NCBI GenBank assembly: GCA_002173095.1
Contig: NHBK01000019.1
Location: forward strand, 1-64,000
Source: Hyphomonadaceae bacterium TMED5
Lineage (GTDB): Bacteria; Pseudomonadota; Alphaproteobacteria; Caulobacterales; Hyphomonadaceae
DNA: 64,000 bases
Direction of reading: 5' to 3'
Position numbers and translations under genes: made by a program
Notes under the pieces: generated by a model
Database searches by the model: none
The model's input: only the letters and a program-made list of their open reading frames with translations
Told to the model about the DNA's origin: nothing
In this document: in pieces, positions 44,548 through 52,266 of the stretch
Layout: every line of letters starts with the position of its first letter
Numbering within the stretch: the stretch's first letter is position 1

Positions 44548-44673
44548 CTCTGAGGCGTCCTTTAAAGTCAGGCCTCTTAGTCTCTCTACAGACGGTCGCC
44601 GTCAAGACCGTGATTTCCGGAACGTCGCCCGTTCGACTGCGTTGTTTCTGGTGAACAGACACAAAGGAGAGAC

Positions 44674-45351
44674 ATGATGAGTTATCAGCTCACCCTGCAA
44701 AAAATCGAGCCCGTGACACATGACACCCACCATCTGGTGTTCAACCGTCCGGAAGGCTTTGACTTTGAACCCGGCCAGGCGACAGACTTCGCACTGGATA
44801 AGAAAGGCTGGCGCGATGAGAAACGCCCTTTCACCTTTACCAATCTGCCGGACAGCAACACGATTGAATTCGTGATCAAATCCTATCCCGACCATGACGG
44901 TGTGACCGAACAGATCGCCAAAATGGAGCCGGGCGATACAGTCACCATTGAAGAGCCATGGGGCGCGATCAATGATGAAGGCAAAGGCACATTCATTGCC
45001 GGCGGCGCGGGCATTACGCCCTTTATCGCTATTCTGCGCGAACGCCTGAAGGAGAAAGGCACGCTGGACGGCTGTAAGCTGATTTTCTCTAACTCCACAG
45101 AGAAAGACATTATTTTGCGCGATGAGTTTGAAGCCATGCCCGGCCTTGAAACCGTGTTCACCGTAACAGACCAAAAGTCTGCCAGCGTGGAAACCGAGAC
45201 GATTCATCGTGAATTTCTGGAAGATCACGTGGATCCGAAATCCGGCAAATTCTATATTTGCGGACCGGACAAAATGGTCGAAGACCTGTCTTCAACACTC
45301 AAAGACATGGGCGTTGAAGAAGAGCGCATCGTCATAGAGGACTTTGACTGA
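44674..45351 (+). CDS. Ferredoxin/flavodoxin-NADP reductase-like flavoprotein
   Basis: A 225-residue FNR-superfamily protein. The FAD-binding domain (about 1-100) has FEPGQATDFAL and the RPFTFTNLP motif that binds the flavin. The NAD(P)-binding half has GGAGITPFIAI (about 110-120), and the closing YICGPDKMVEDL segment is typical. GGAG four bases upstream supports the start. Likely it reduces a ferredoxin or flavodoxin. It interrupts the trpF-trpB order on the opposite strand, next to a SprA-like metalloprotease gene. Confidence 0.87.
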   Translation: MMSYQLTLQKIEPVTHDTHHLVFNRPEGFDFEPGQATDFALDKKGWRDEKRPFTFTNLPDSNTIEFVIKSYPDHDGVTEQIAKMEPGDTVTIEEPWGAINDEGKGTFIAGGAGITPFIAILRERLKEKGTLDGCKLIFSNSTEKDIILRDEFEAMPGLETVFTVTDQKSASVETETIHREFLEDHVDPKSGKFYICGPDKMVEDLSSTLKDMGVEEERIVIEDFD

Positions 45352-45360
45352 AAAATGCCC

Positions 45361-46266
45361 TCAGACGAGAGACGCAATTTTCTGATAGGCCGCGGCGGCC
45401 TGTTGAACCTCTCCCGACGGGAAGAAACCGGCTTGCCCGGTCTCCTCGCCCGAGGCGTTCTCCTGCTCAGCCTGCCGCGTCGGACCTTCGTTCCGAATGC
45501 CTTCAGACCGCTGGAACCCGCTTAGATCGGCCTCGTCACCAAATGAACGGGGCTCGGTCTCTGCTGGCGAGAAACCCGTTTGCGGAGCCTCTTGTGAGGT
45601 TTCCGCTTCAGGCGCGCCCGGCAGCTCCGGTGCATTGGCATTGCCTATGTCAGAAGTTTCATCGGTCTGGCCGGTACGTTCCTCGAACTCTTCGCGGCTC
45701 TGCGCGGAAAGCTCCGCCTGCGCTTCACGGAGCGCTGCCGCAGCCTGTTGGGCGACTTTCTTATCCTGCCCGGAAGGTTCTGCCGGCGCGAGCGCAGCCG
45801 CTTGCACCTGACGCAATTTGTCGATCGTTGCCTGCGGGTCGCCCTTGATCGGCGAGGTATCAATCGAAACCTCACCACCAATGGCATAGCGCTTTCCGTC
45901 CGGACCAGTCTGATATTGATAAGACGGTGAACCGGCAAAACTGCCACCGGCAGCCGCATGAGCTGCCTCATGCGCGCGGACTTCGTCATCGCGCGCTTTT
46001 AGCTCTTTAACCTGAGCTTCTTCCTCTTCAGTGAGTTCGGTTTCGTCTTCTTCCTCAGTTTCAGACTCCACCTCAGCAGACAGCCCGCTTTTCACAGACG
46101 CCGCAGCCTCAGCCGCGACACCTGAAATCTCTACCCGGTCAACCGGGTCAGAGCTTTCCGACGTTCCGTTCGCAGGCGGTGGAGCGGCAGGCGCAGGGGC
46201 GTTCTGCGCGGGCACTGAAGCCGGCGCAGTTGGGAGGAAACCGTATCTGACGTCACTAAGGAGCAT
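45361..46266 (-). CDS. SprA-related putative metalloprotease
   Basis: A 301-residue protein of the SprA-related / CJM1_0395 family. The core is ELKARDDEVRAHEAAHAAAGG (about 88-108), with a zinc-protease-like H99-E-A-A-H103. SPSYQYQTGPDGKRYAIGGEVSIDTSPI and KLRQVQAAALAPAEPSGQD follow, nearly a fixed pattern in the family. Flanking parts are low-complexity: acidic before (about 60-88) and Pro/Glu/Gly-rich after. No signal peptide is seen; family members are known near flagellar or surface genes, and their activity is unproven. AGGA precedes the start. Confidence 0.85.
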   Translation of the reverse strand: MLLSDVRYGFLPTAPASVPAQNAPAPAAPPPANGTSESSDPVDRVEISGVAAEAAASVKSGLSAEVESETEEEDETELTEEEEAQVKELKARDDEVRAHEAAHAAAGGSFAGSPSYQYQTGPDGKRYAIGGEVSIDTSPIKGDPQATIDKLRQVQAAALAPAEPSGQDKKVAQQAAAALREAQAELSAQSREEFEERTGQTDETSDIGNANAPELPGAPEAETSQEAPQTGFSPAETEPRSFGDEADLSGFQRSEGIRNEGPTRQAEQENASGEETGQAGFFPSGEVQQAAAAYQKIASLV

Positions 46267-46391
46267 GATCTGTCCTGTCGCTATAAACGCGTTAACAGAA
46301 TAAATCAGATGCGTGGATCAGATGTGACCGGACCCGGCGCAATTACGCCCTAAAGCTTCAGCCGGGAGTAACTATAAAAAGGGGGCATGAT

Positions 46392-47042
46392 TCAAAGACG
46401 CGCTGACGCGAAACCCTTAATCTTCGCCGCGTCTTTCACGCCCTTTTCGCGCTCAACACCGGATGAGACGTCCACAGCCCTCGCCCCGGAAATGCGAACG
46501 GCGTCTGCCACGTTGTCAGGGTTCAGCCCGCCCGCCAGAAGCCATGGCCGATCAGTCGCGAAGTCTTTGAGAATCGTCCAGTCAAAGGCATGCCCCCAAC
46601 CGCCCGGTCGGTCTGCATCTTTGGGTGGTTTGGCGTCGAACAGAAAACGGTCTGCGGCGGGAAAGGCTTTCACCGCCTCAAGGTCTTCTGCTGTGGACAC
46701 CGGCAGCGCCTTCCAGAGCTCGCCTTCCGGACGCAGACGACGAATAGCATTCAGCGTATCATTCGTTTCCGCGCCATGCAGCTGGATGTGATCAACACCC
46801 CATTCCGCGGCGATTTCGGCGGCGAATTCCGGCTCCGGGTTCACAAGCAGCACGACTATTTCAATGTCCTTACGGATCGCGCGTGCGGCCTCGACCAGCG
46901 CAGCGCCAGCCTGCCGAGGAATATGCCGCGGGCTTTTCTCAAAATGCACAAAGCCGATCCAGCGCGCACCCGCCTCAATAGCGGTGCGCAGAGTGTCCGG
47001 CTCCATGAGCCCGCAGATTTTGATATCACAAGGTTTCGCCAT
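46392..47042 (-). CDS. trpF: Phosphoribosylanthranilate isomerase
   Basis: A 216-residue TIM barrel for the third step of tryptophan synthesis. The N-terminal DIKICGLMEPDTLRTAIEAGA has the catalytic cysteine in the KICG motif. The substrate phosphate region HFEKSPRHI follows; VDHIQLHGAET, LFDAKPP and AVDVSSGVEREKGVKD are all typical. I start at the ATG at 47042, at the family's usual beginning; the frame is open 26 codons farther. It is normally followed by trpB and trpA, but here a metalloprotease gene and a reversed flavoprotein gene intervene. Confidence 0.94.
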   Translation of the reverse strand: MAKPCDIKICGLMEPDTLRTAIEAGARWIGFVHFEKSPRHIPRQAGAALVEAARAIRKDIEIVVLLVNPEPEFAAEIAAEWGVDHIQLHGAETNDTLNAIRRLRPEGELWKALPVSTAEDLEAVKAFPAADRFLFDAKPPKDADRPGGWGHAFDWTILKDFATDRPWLLAGGLNPDNVADAVRISGARAVDVSSGVEREKGVKDAAKIKGFASARL

Positions 47043-47121
47043 AGCCCTGAAATTGCGCCAGATACGGCCAGCGTCAATAGAATTCACAAGGATGATTGAA
47101 GGGCGGCTTTGCGGGGCCAAA

Positions 47122-47139
47122 TTTCACAGTTTTGTGAAA
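47122..47139. promoter_or_regulatory. Palindrome TTTCACA-N4-TGTGAAA between trpF and arsC
   Basis: A perfect inverted repeat with seven-base arms and a four-base spacer lies 79 bases upstream of the trpF start and 95 before the arsC start. It is an operator candidate for one or both divergent genes. I cannot name the regulator; no arsR-type gene is adjacent. Confidence 0.45.
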
Positions 47140-47234
47140 CTTTGAGGTTCAGCCCCGAAACACGCTTGATGCGCCCTCATCTGCCAGTACATCTGTGAGC
47201 GGAAGAATTCGGTAACACTGTGAGGGGGTTAGCG

Positions 47235-47657
47235 TTGCGTATTGTCATTCATCACAATCCGGCCTGCGGGACCTCCCGCAATGTGCTGAAGATTATCCAA
47301 GCCGCAGGCTATGAGCCTGACGTCATCGAGTATCTGGACACGGGCTGGACACGCCCGCAATTGCTTGGACTGTTCGCAGCGGCGGGCCTGACGGCACGCG
47401 AGGCGCTGCGTGAAACGAAATCACCGGCGAAAGAGCTGGGCCTTCTGGAAGACGGCGTGGGCGAAGACACGCTGATTGATGCCATGCTGGAACACCCGGT
47501 TCTGGTGAACCGCCCAATCGTCTGCACATCCAAAGGGGTAAAGCTCTGCCGACCAAGTGAGGCGGTGCTGGACCTGCTCGATACTTTCCCACCCGGCCCT
47601 TTCCTCAAGGAAGATGGCGAAATGCTGATCAATGAGAAAGGCGAGCGCGTTGGCTGA
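47235..47657 (+). CDS. arsC: Arsenate reductase (glutaredoxin type)
   Basis: A 140-residue ArsC that reduces arsenate to arsenite with glutathione/glutaredoxin. The active-site cysteine is C11 in [11 protein letters not shown]. The conserved arginines lie in [12 protein letters not shown] (about 60-71) and [17 protein letters not shown] (about 92-108). I choose the TTG at 47235 as start, six bases behind GAGGGGG; a GTG 15 bases upstream would precede that site. The gene is followed at once by arsH. No arsenite exporter (ArsB/Acr3) or ArsR repressor lies beside it. Confidence 0.9.
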   Translation: MRIVIHHNPACGTSRNVLKIIQAAGYEPDVIEYLDTGWTRPQLLGLFAAAGLTAREALRETKSPAKELGLLEDGVGEDTLIDAMLEHPVLVNRPIVCTSKGVKLCRPSEAVLDLLDTFPPGPFLKEDGEMLINEKGERVG

Positions 47658-48366
47658 GGACATCACTCCAAACCTGCAAGACGACTGTTTTCAGACGACA
47701 GACCTGACAAAGCTTTTTCCTAAAGGCCTGTCAGAGCATGCTCCGCGTATTCTTCTGTTACACGGCTCATTGAGAGAGCGCTCCTATAGCCGTCTGGCCA
47801 ATGAGGAAGCTGCGCGTATTCTCAAAAAGCTGGGCTGCGAAACACGCGTCTTCGACCCGACCGGCCTGCCACTTGTAGATGGCGCAGAACCTGACCACCC
47901 GAAGGTGCAGGAATTGCGTGATCTGGTTATCTGGTCTGAAGGCATGGTCTGGTGCTCCCCGGAACGCCACGGCTCCATGACAGGCCTGATGAAGACGCAG
48001 ATTGACTGGCTGCCCTTATCACTGGGCGGAATTCGCCCGACACAGGGCAAAACGCTGGCCGTGATGCAGGTATCCGGTGGCTCGCAAAGCTTCAATGCGG
48101 TGAACCAGATGCGCATTCTGGGCCGCTGGATGCGCCTTATCACCATTCCGAACCAATCCTCAGTCGCCAAAGCCTATCTGGAATTTGAAGACGATGGCCG
48201 CATGAAGCCTTCGCCCTATTACAACCGGATTGTCGATGTGATGGAGGAGCTGGTGAAGTTTACGCTCCTGACCCGCGACACAGCTGACTATCTGGTCGAC
48301 CGGTATTCAGAACGTGTCGAAACCGCAGAAGAGGTGTCAAAACGGGTGAACCAGCGTTCGATCTGA
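47632..48366 (+). CDS. arsH: NADPH-dependent FMN reductase ArsH
   Basis: A 244-residue flavodoxin-fold protein of the ArsH type, which can oxidise trivalent organoarsenicals and reduce flavins or azo dyes. The core is [23 protein letters not shown] (about 37-59), with the FMN-phosphate loop [32 protein letters not shown] (about 108-130) is diagnostic, as is [16 protein letters not shown]. The start at 47632 overlaps the arsC stop by 26 bases; a TTG at 47650 with AAAGG nine bases upstream is equally plausible. Co-transcribed with arsC. Confidence 0.93.
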   Translation: MRKASALAEDITPNLQDDCFQTTDLTKLFPKGLSEHAPRILLLHGSLRERSYSRLANEEAARILKKLGCETRVFDPTGLPLVDGAEPDHPKVQELRDLVIWSEGMVWCSPERHGSMTGLMKTQIDWLPLSLGGIRPTQGKTLAVMQVSGGSQSFNAVNQMRILGRWMRLITIPNQSSVAKAYLEFEDDGRMKPSPYYNRIVDVMEELVKFTLLTRDTADYLVDRYSERVETAEEVSKRVNQRSI

Positions 48367-48374
48367 TCGTGCCC

Positions 48375-48403
48375 GATGACACAGGTTTCACGCGTGTGTC
48401 ATC
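48375..48403. repeat. Hairpin-forming inverted repeat behind arsH
   Basis: Perfect nine-base arms GATGACACA and TGTGTCATC with an 11-base loop. It starts nine bases after the arsH stop. There is no T run after it, so it is either a factor-dependent terminator, an RNA-stabilising hairpin or an operator. Confidence 0.5.
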
Positions 48404-48483
48404 CACCGTCAGGTGAAGTTCATTCGCTTTTAGACAGCGCCCCGGATTAGGCTGAACCCGTTAAGTCATATCGGGAGCTTTTC

Positions 48484-49074
48484 ATGATCCGTACTCTTCT
48501 TGCCGCTTCGGCGCTCGCGCTTACTGCGCCTTTCGCATTCGCCCAATCCATGCCTATGGCAGATGAAGTGCCGGCCCATATCGGACCGGCAGTCGGCGAC
48601 ACATTTCCAGACTTCGCAGCTGTCAGCTCTGATGGCACACCAGTTACGCTGGCAGAGCTTTCTGCCGCAAATGGCGTCGTGATGGTGTTTTCGCGTTCGC
48701 TCGACTGGTGCCCATTCTGTCAGGCTCAATCGATTGATCTGAAAGACGCCGAAACACCGCTTTCCGGCATGGGCTGGAACCTCAACCTCATAACCTATGA
48801 CGCACCAGACGTACTGGCCGCCTATGGTGTTGAGCACGAGATTCCATATGAGCTGCTGTCGGATACCGGTTCTGCCATGATCGATGAGTTTGGCCTGCGC
48901 AATACTGAAGTCCCTGCGGGCAGCCGCTATGATGGCATTCCTCACCCGGCCATCATCTTCCTCAGCCCGGAAGGCGAGGTATTGTCCATGCTCCGTGAAG
49001 AGGGCTTCCAGACTCGCCCACCCGTCGAGCTGATCCTTGAAACAGCGCATACGCTCGCAGAACAGGAAAGCTAG
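48484..49074 (+). CDS. Exported redoxin (AhpC/TSA-like) with CPFC motif
   Basis: A 196-residue thioredoxin-fold protein with a signal peptide (1-20, ending AFA). The redoxin core begins with GPAVGDTFPDF, and the active site is C76-P-F-C79 in LDWCPFCQAQ. Ending LSPEGEVLSMLREEGFQTRPP is typical of peroxiredoxin-like redoxins. The signal peptide places it in the periplasm, where it could act as peroxidase or thiol-disulfide carrier. GGGAG at six bases supports the start. Whether it works with the arsenic pair upstream is open; there is a 117-base gap and a hairpin between them. Confidence 0.85.
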   Translation: MIRTLLAASALALTAPFAFAQSMPMADEVPAHIGPAVGDTFPDFAAVSSDGTPVTLAELSAANGVVMVFSRSLDWCPFCQAQSIDLKDAETPLSGMGWNLNLITYDAPDVLAAYGVEHEIPYELLSDTGSAMIDEFGLRNTEVPAGSRYDGIPHPAIIFLSPEGEVLSMLREEGFQTRPPVELILETAHTLAEQES

Positions 49075-49089
49075 GAAAGTTCGCGCGAT

Positions 49090-49122
49090 ACTGCGGAATT
49101 TCCTGACCAGATATTCCGCAGT
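49090..49122. repeat. Hairpin-forming inverted repeat behind the redoxin gene
   Basis: Perfect ten-base arms ACTGCGGAAT and ATTCCGCAGT with a 13-base loop, beginning 16 bases after the redoxin stop. No T run follows. It is probably the 3' end structure of that transcript. Confidence 0.5.
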
Positions 49123-49282
49123 TCGCAGCATGAATGGCCGGGAAATACGCGGCCAAAGCACCACCGCATTAATTTCCTGACACGCCGGTCTGACTGCTTG
49201 CATTTCAATGAGAAGCCCCTACGATCCGGCCCGTTCGGGGACCGGCGTGTAGCGCGTCCTCGATGGTGTGTTGGGGGTACGC

Positions 49283-51826
49283 GTGAGTTCTAAAACGACT
49301 GTCAGTTATATGCCTTATCTCGATGGGATAAGAGCGATTGCCGTTATCGGTGTTGTATTGTTCCATCTGGGCTTCAAGCCCATCCATGGTGGCTTCACAG
49401 GTGTGGATGTTTTCTTCGTCCTGTCCGGCTTCCTGATCACGACCATTATTGGCGCACAGCACGCTGATGGCCGTTTCTCCTTCACCGAATTCTATATCCG
49501 CCGGGCGCGCCGTCTTCTGCCCGCACTGCTTGTCGTCATTTTCTTCGTTCTGATCGGGTCATTCCTGATCCTGTCTCCGGATAATTTTCAGGACACTGCG
49601 CGCTCTGCGATCTATGCCGCACTGTCTGCCGCGAACGTGAATTACTGGCTGAATGCCGGATATTTCGACAGCGCGAAATACGCGACGCCTCTGCTGCACA
49701 CATGGTCTCTGGGCGTCGAAGAACAGTTCTATCTGGTCTTCCCGGCCATTATGATCCTGCTGTTAAAGTTCAGAAGCCGCATCGTCTTGCTGGCCGGTTT
49801 TGCCATTCTTGCTGCGCTCAGCTTCTGGGGCATGATCGCGCTGGCAGACATTATGCCGAATGGCGTTTTCTATCTCAGCCCGTTCCGCGCATGGCAGTTC
49901 GCAGTCGGGTCTATCGTTGCCATTCTCTGGGCATGGAAAGGCCAGCTGGGTGAGCGTTTTATCCACCCTATCGTGGATGCGCTGTTCACCCTCGCCGGTA
50001 TTGCGATACTGGTTTACGCCTTCCTGACGACCAGCTCATCGGGCTATCCGGGATATGCCTCCATCATCCCGACCGTTGGCACGCTCATGCTCATTCTGGG
50101 CGGCGCGAACCTTGTCTCCAAAGCCTTGCTCGCCAACCCGGTCGCCACCTTCTTTGGCAATATTTCCTATTCGCTTTATCTCTGGCACTGGCCGGTCATT
50201 GTCTTCATCCGATACTATTTCGGCTATTCGAATGAGCTGACATGGACCTGGTTTGCAATCGCCGCGATTGTGTCTCTGATCCTGGCCTATCTGTCCTACA
50301 CCTTCATCGAGACGCCCCTGCGCCGTAACTGGAACAAAGACAAGAATGTCGAGAAATTCGCCGTTCCAGCGGGCATCTCTGTCTTCTCAATTCTGGCGAT
50401 CGTGATCTCTGCACACGTCTGGTCACAGGGCGGCTGGGTCTGGCGCCTGTCTGAAAACACGCAGCGCCAAATGACGGACCTGCGTCGTGAAAAAGAGATT
50501 GAGTGCACCAACTCCCCGAATGGACGCCCGGTAAGAGATATTTGTTTCATCGGTGATGACGCCCCTGAACCATCATTCTTTGTGGTTGGCGATAGTCACG
50601 CGCGGGCGCTGTCTCACGGTGTTTCACTTTATTCTGGCCAGGACGGCATGACTGGCGAGATTATCGTCGGCAATGGCCGCCTGCCCTTCATGGGCGTGAA
50701 CAATGTGCAGGGCACAAAGGTTATCGAGCGCAACAAAGTCATAGAGACTATGCAGCGGCGCCTCGAAGAAACGGGCGTGGACACGGTCATCCTGCATTCG
50801 CGTTGGTCCGTGCACTGGCATGCTGAACGGGCGCGCGGGGAAGAAGGCCGTCCAACGCGCTCTGTTGGCCGTGATGGCGTTGCCCCATCCAGCATTGAAG
50901 AGTCACAGGCGAACTTCATCTATGGCATGAATCTGACCTTCGACTGGCTCGAAGACAATGTCGAGAACGTCATCATTGTCGGCAACGTTCCCACTCCGGG
51001 CGTAAATGTTCGCCAGTGCGCGCTTCGTCCATCCTACATTATTTCTGAAGACGATCTGATCAATGGGTGCGGCGGTTATAGCCGTGAAGAATCACTGGAG
51101 CGCTCTCGCGAAGTAAACGAGATCGTAGAAGCTGCAGCCCGGGAACGGGGCTTTGCTTTTGTGAACCCGATGGAAGACATGTGCCCGGAAGGCATGGATA
51201 CCTGCCTGCGCGTCGTGAACAATAATCTGATGTATATGGATGACGACCATCTAAGCATTCGTGGCTCGCGTGTTGCTGCACGTCGGGTCTGGCGCGCGGC
51301 GGCAGCAATCTTCCGTCGTCAGGGCGACGTTGAGGTCTTCACGCCAGCTGATGTGCCAGCGATTTCAGAGCAGGAAACGCTCGTCGACTATGTCATCTCC
51401 GGATCAGACATTGAAACGATTTACAGCTCTGTTGGCATCGTCTCAGAAGAGATCACGGATGCGGGCCTTGTCCTGAGCTCAGATGCAGATCAGGCAGAAC
51501 CACGCTGGGCAACGGGTCGCCCACGGGGCGGACGTTTTGAAATCCCGGAAGATATGGAAATGGCCTTTGGCGGCCACTCCGTTGTCGTCGAAATTGACGT
51601 GGAGCGCATGACGGATGAGACCGATCAGGTCGCGATTGTTTATTCATCCAATCAGGTCGGCAATTCCGGATGGCAGTATTTTGACGTGCCCTCGGAACCG
51701 ACAACGCTCCGCTTCGGCTATGACGTCAATTCCGATGAGAATGCGCCAAACGGTGACTATCTCGGCATTCTGCCGCTGGAAGGCAGCATTCTGGTGAAAG
51801 AAATCCGGATTTCTTCCGTCGAATAG
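49283..51826 (+). CDS. Membrane acyltransferase with SGNH domain (OafA/YrhL type)
   Basis: An 847-residue protein that transfers acyl groups to surface carbohydrates. The N-terminal acyltransferase-3 domain (about 8-360) has YLDGIRAIAVIGVVLFH, GVDVFFVLSGFLIT, the RRARRLLPALL helix-loop and some ten membrane helices. A periplasmic SGNH esterase-like domain follows: the nucleophile block is VVGDSHARALS (about 434-444) and the DDDHLS block lies near 652. A further 150-residue beta-rich domain forms the C-terminus. I place the start at GTG 49283, five bases behind GGGGG. O-acetylation of O-antigen or exopolysaccharide is the likely role. No polysaccharide gene cluster surrounds it. A good terminator follows. 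Confidence 0.88.
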   Translation: MSSKTTVSYMPYLDGIRAIAVIGVVLFHLGFKPIHGGFTGVDVFFVLSGFLITTIIGAQHADGRFSFTEFYIRRARRLLPALLVVIFFVLIGSFLILSPDNFQDTARSAIYAALSAANVNYWLNAGYFDSAKYATPLLHTWSLGVEEQFYLVFPAIMILLLKFRSRIVLLAGFAILAALSFWGMIALADIMPNGVFYLSPFRAWQFAVGSIVAILWAWKGQLGERFIHPIVDALFTLAGIAILVYAFLTTSSSGYPGYASIIPTVGTLMLILGGANLVSKALLANPVATFFGNISYSLYLWHWPVIVFIRYYFGYSNELTWTWFAIAAIVSLILAYLSYTFIETPLRRNWNKDKNVEKFAVPAGISVFSILAIVISAHVWSQGGWVWRLSENTQRQMTDLRREKEIECTNSPNGRPVRDICFIGDDAPEPSFFVVGDSHARALSHGVSLYSGQDGMTGEIIVGNGRLPFMGVNNVQGTKVIERNKVIETMQRRLEETGVDTVILHSRWSVHWHAERARGEEGRPTRSVGRDGVAPSSIEESQANFIYGMNLTFDWLEDNVENVIIVGNVPTPGVNVRQCALRPSYIISEDDLINGCGGYSREESLERSREVNEIVEAAARERGFAFVNPMEDMCPEGMDTCLRVVNNNLMYMDDDHLSIRGSRVAARRVWRAAAAIFRRQGDVEVFTPADVPAISEQETLVDYVISGSDIETIYSSVGIVSEEITDAGLVLSSDADQAEPRWATGRPRGGRFEIPEDMEMAFGGHSVVVEIDVERMTDETDQVAIVYSSNQVGNSGWQYFDVPSEPTTLRFGYDVNSDENAPNGDYLGILPLEGSILVKEIRISSVE

Positions 51827-51845
51827 CCGAAGAAACAATCCGAAC

Positions 51846-51877
51846 AAAAACGCCGCTCCGTATGGGGCGGCGTTTTT
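51846..51877. terminator. Bidirectional Rho-independent terminator
   Basis: Stem AAAAACGCCGCTCC / GGGGCGGCGTTTTT (one G-T pair) with a four-base loop lies between the converging acyltransferase and DUF559-like genes. Confidence 0.88.
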
Positions 51878-51903
51878 CGTTGTGTGTGTCAGACGTGAGG
51901 GTA

Positions 51904-52266
51904 TCAGCGCCCGAACTTTATCTCGCTTGAAATGCGATCAAAGAGACGTTCCGGCTCAGTTGCGGCTGAAGCCGGTATTCGAACAATACGCCAACCCGCC
52001 TGCGCGATACGGTTATAGCGCTCAGAGTCGCCCGCATGTTCATCGCAATCATGACGACCGCAATGGTCGAGCTCAAAGGCGACACCCGTGTGCGGAATGG
52101 CGATATCCACCAGCTCACCTGCAACAGGAAAGCGTTTATAGGCCGTGATCCCAATCGCCCGAAGTGCCGACAGAACCTGCATCATGACCATGCTTGTCTG
52201 CACCATGCCTTCGCTTGCCGCGACTTCCGATGAGTGGTCCATAAATTCCGGGTTCAAATCCATCAC
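51904..52266 (-). CDS. Small DUF559-like endonuclease-fold protein
   Basis: A 120-residue protein. Its second half resembles DUF559/very-short-patch-type nuclease folds: LVDIAIPHTGVAFELD, then HCGRHDC and DSERYNRIAQAGWRIVRIPA. The aspartate and the ELD pair could be the PD-(D/E)xK-type metal ligands, but the exact motif is not complete and activity is uncertain. Its start overlaps the hemN stop by four bases, so the two are translated together, although no functional link is evident. A shorter start (residue 2 or 9) is possible. Confidence 0.55.
   Translation of the reverse strand: MMDLNPEFMDHSSEVAASEGMVQTSMVMMQVLSALRAIGITAYKRFPVAGELVDIAIPHTGVAFELDHCGRHDCDEHAGDSERYNRIAQAGWRIVRIPASAATEPERLFDRISSEIKFGR

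Noticed and set aside
44548-44673. Tryptophan attenuator or leader peptide before trpB
   Set aside because: No short ORF with consecutive Trp codons and no alternating hairpins are visible upstream of trpB or trpF.
48466-49203. A 245-codon minus-strand frame opposite the redoxin gene
   Set aside because: The plus-strand redoxin has signal peptide, active site and ribosome binding site; the reverse frame has none.
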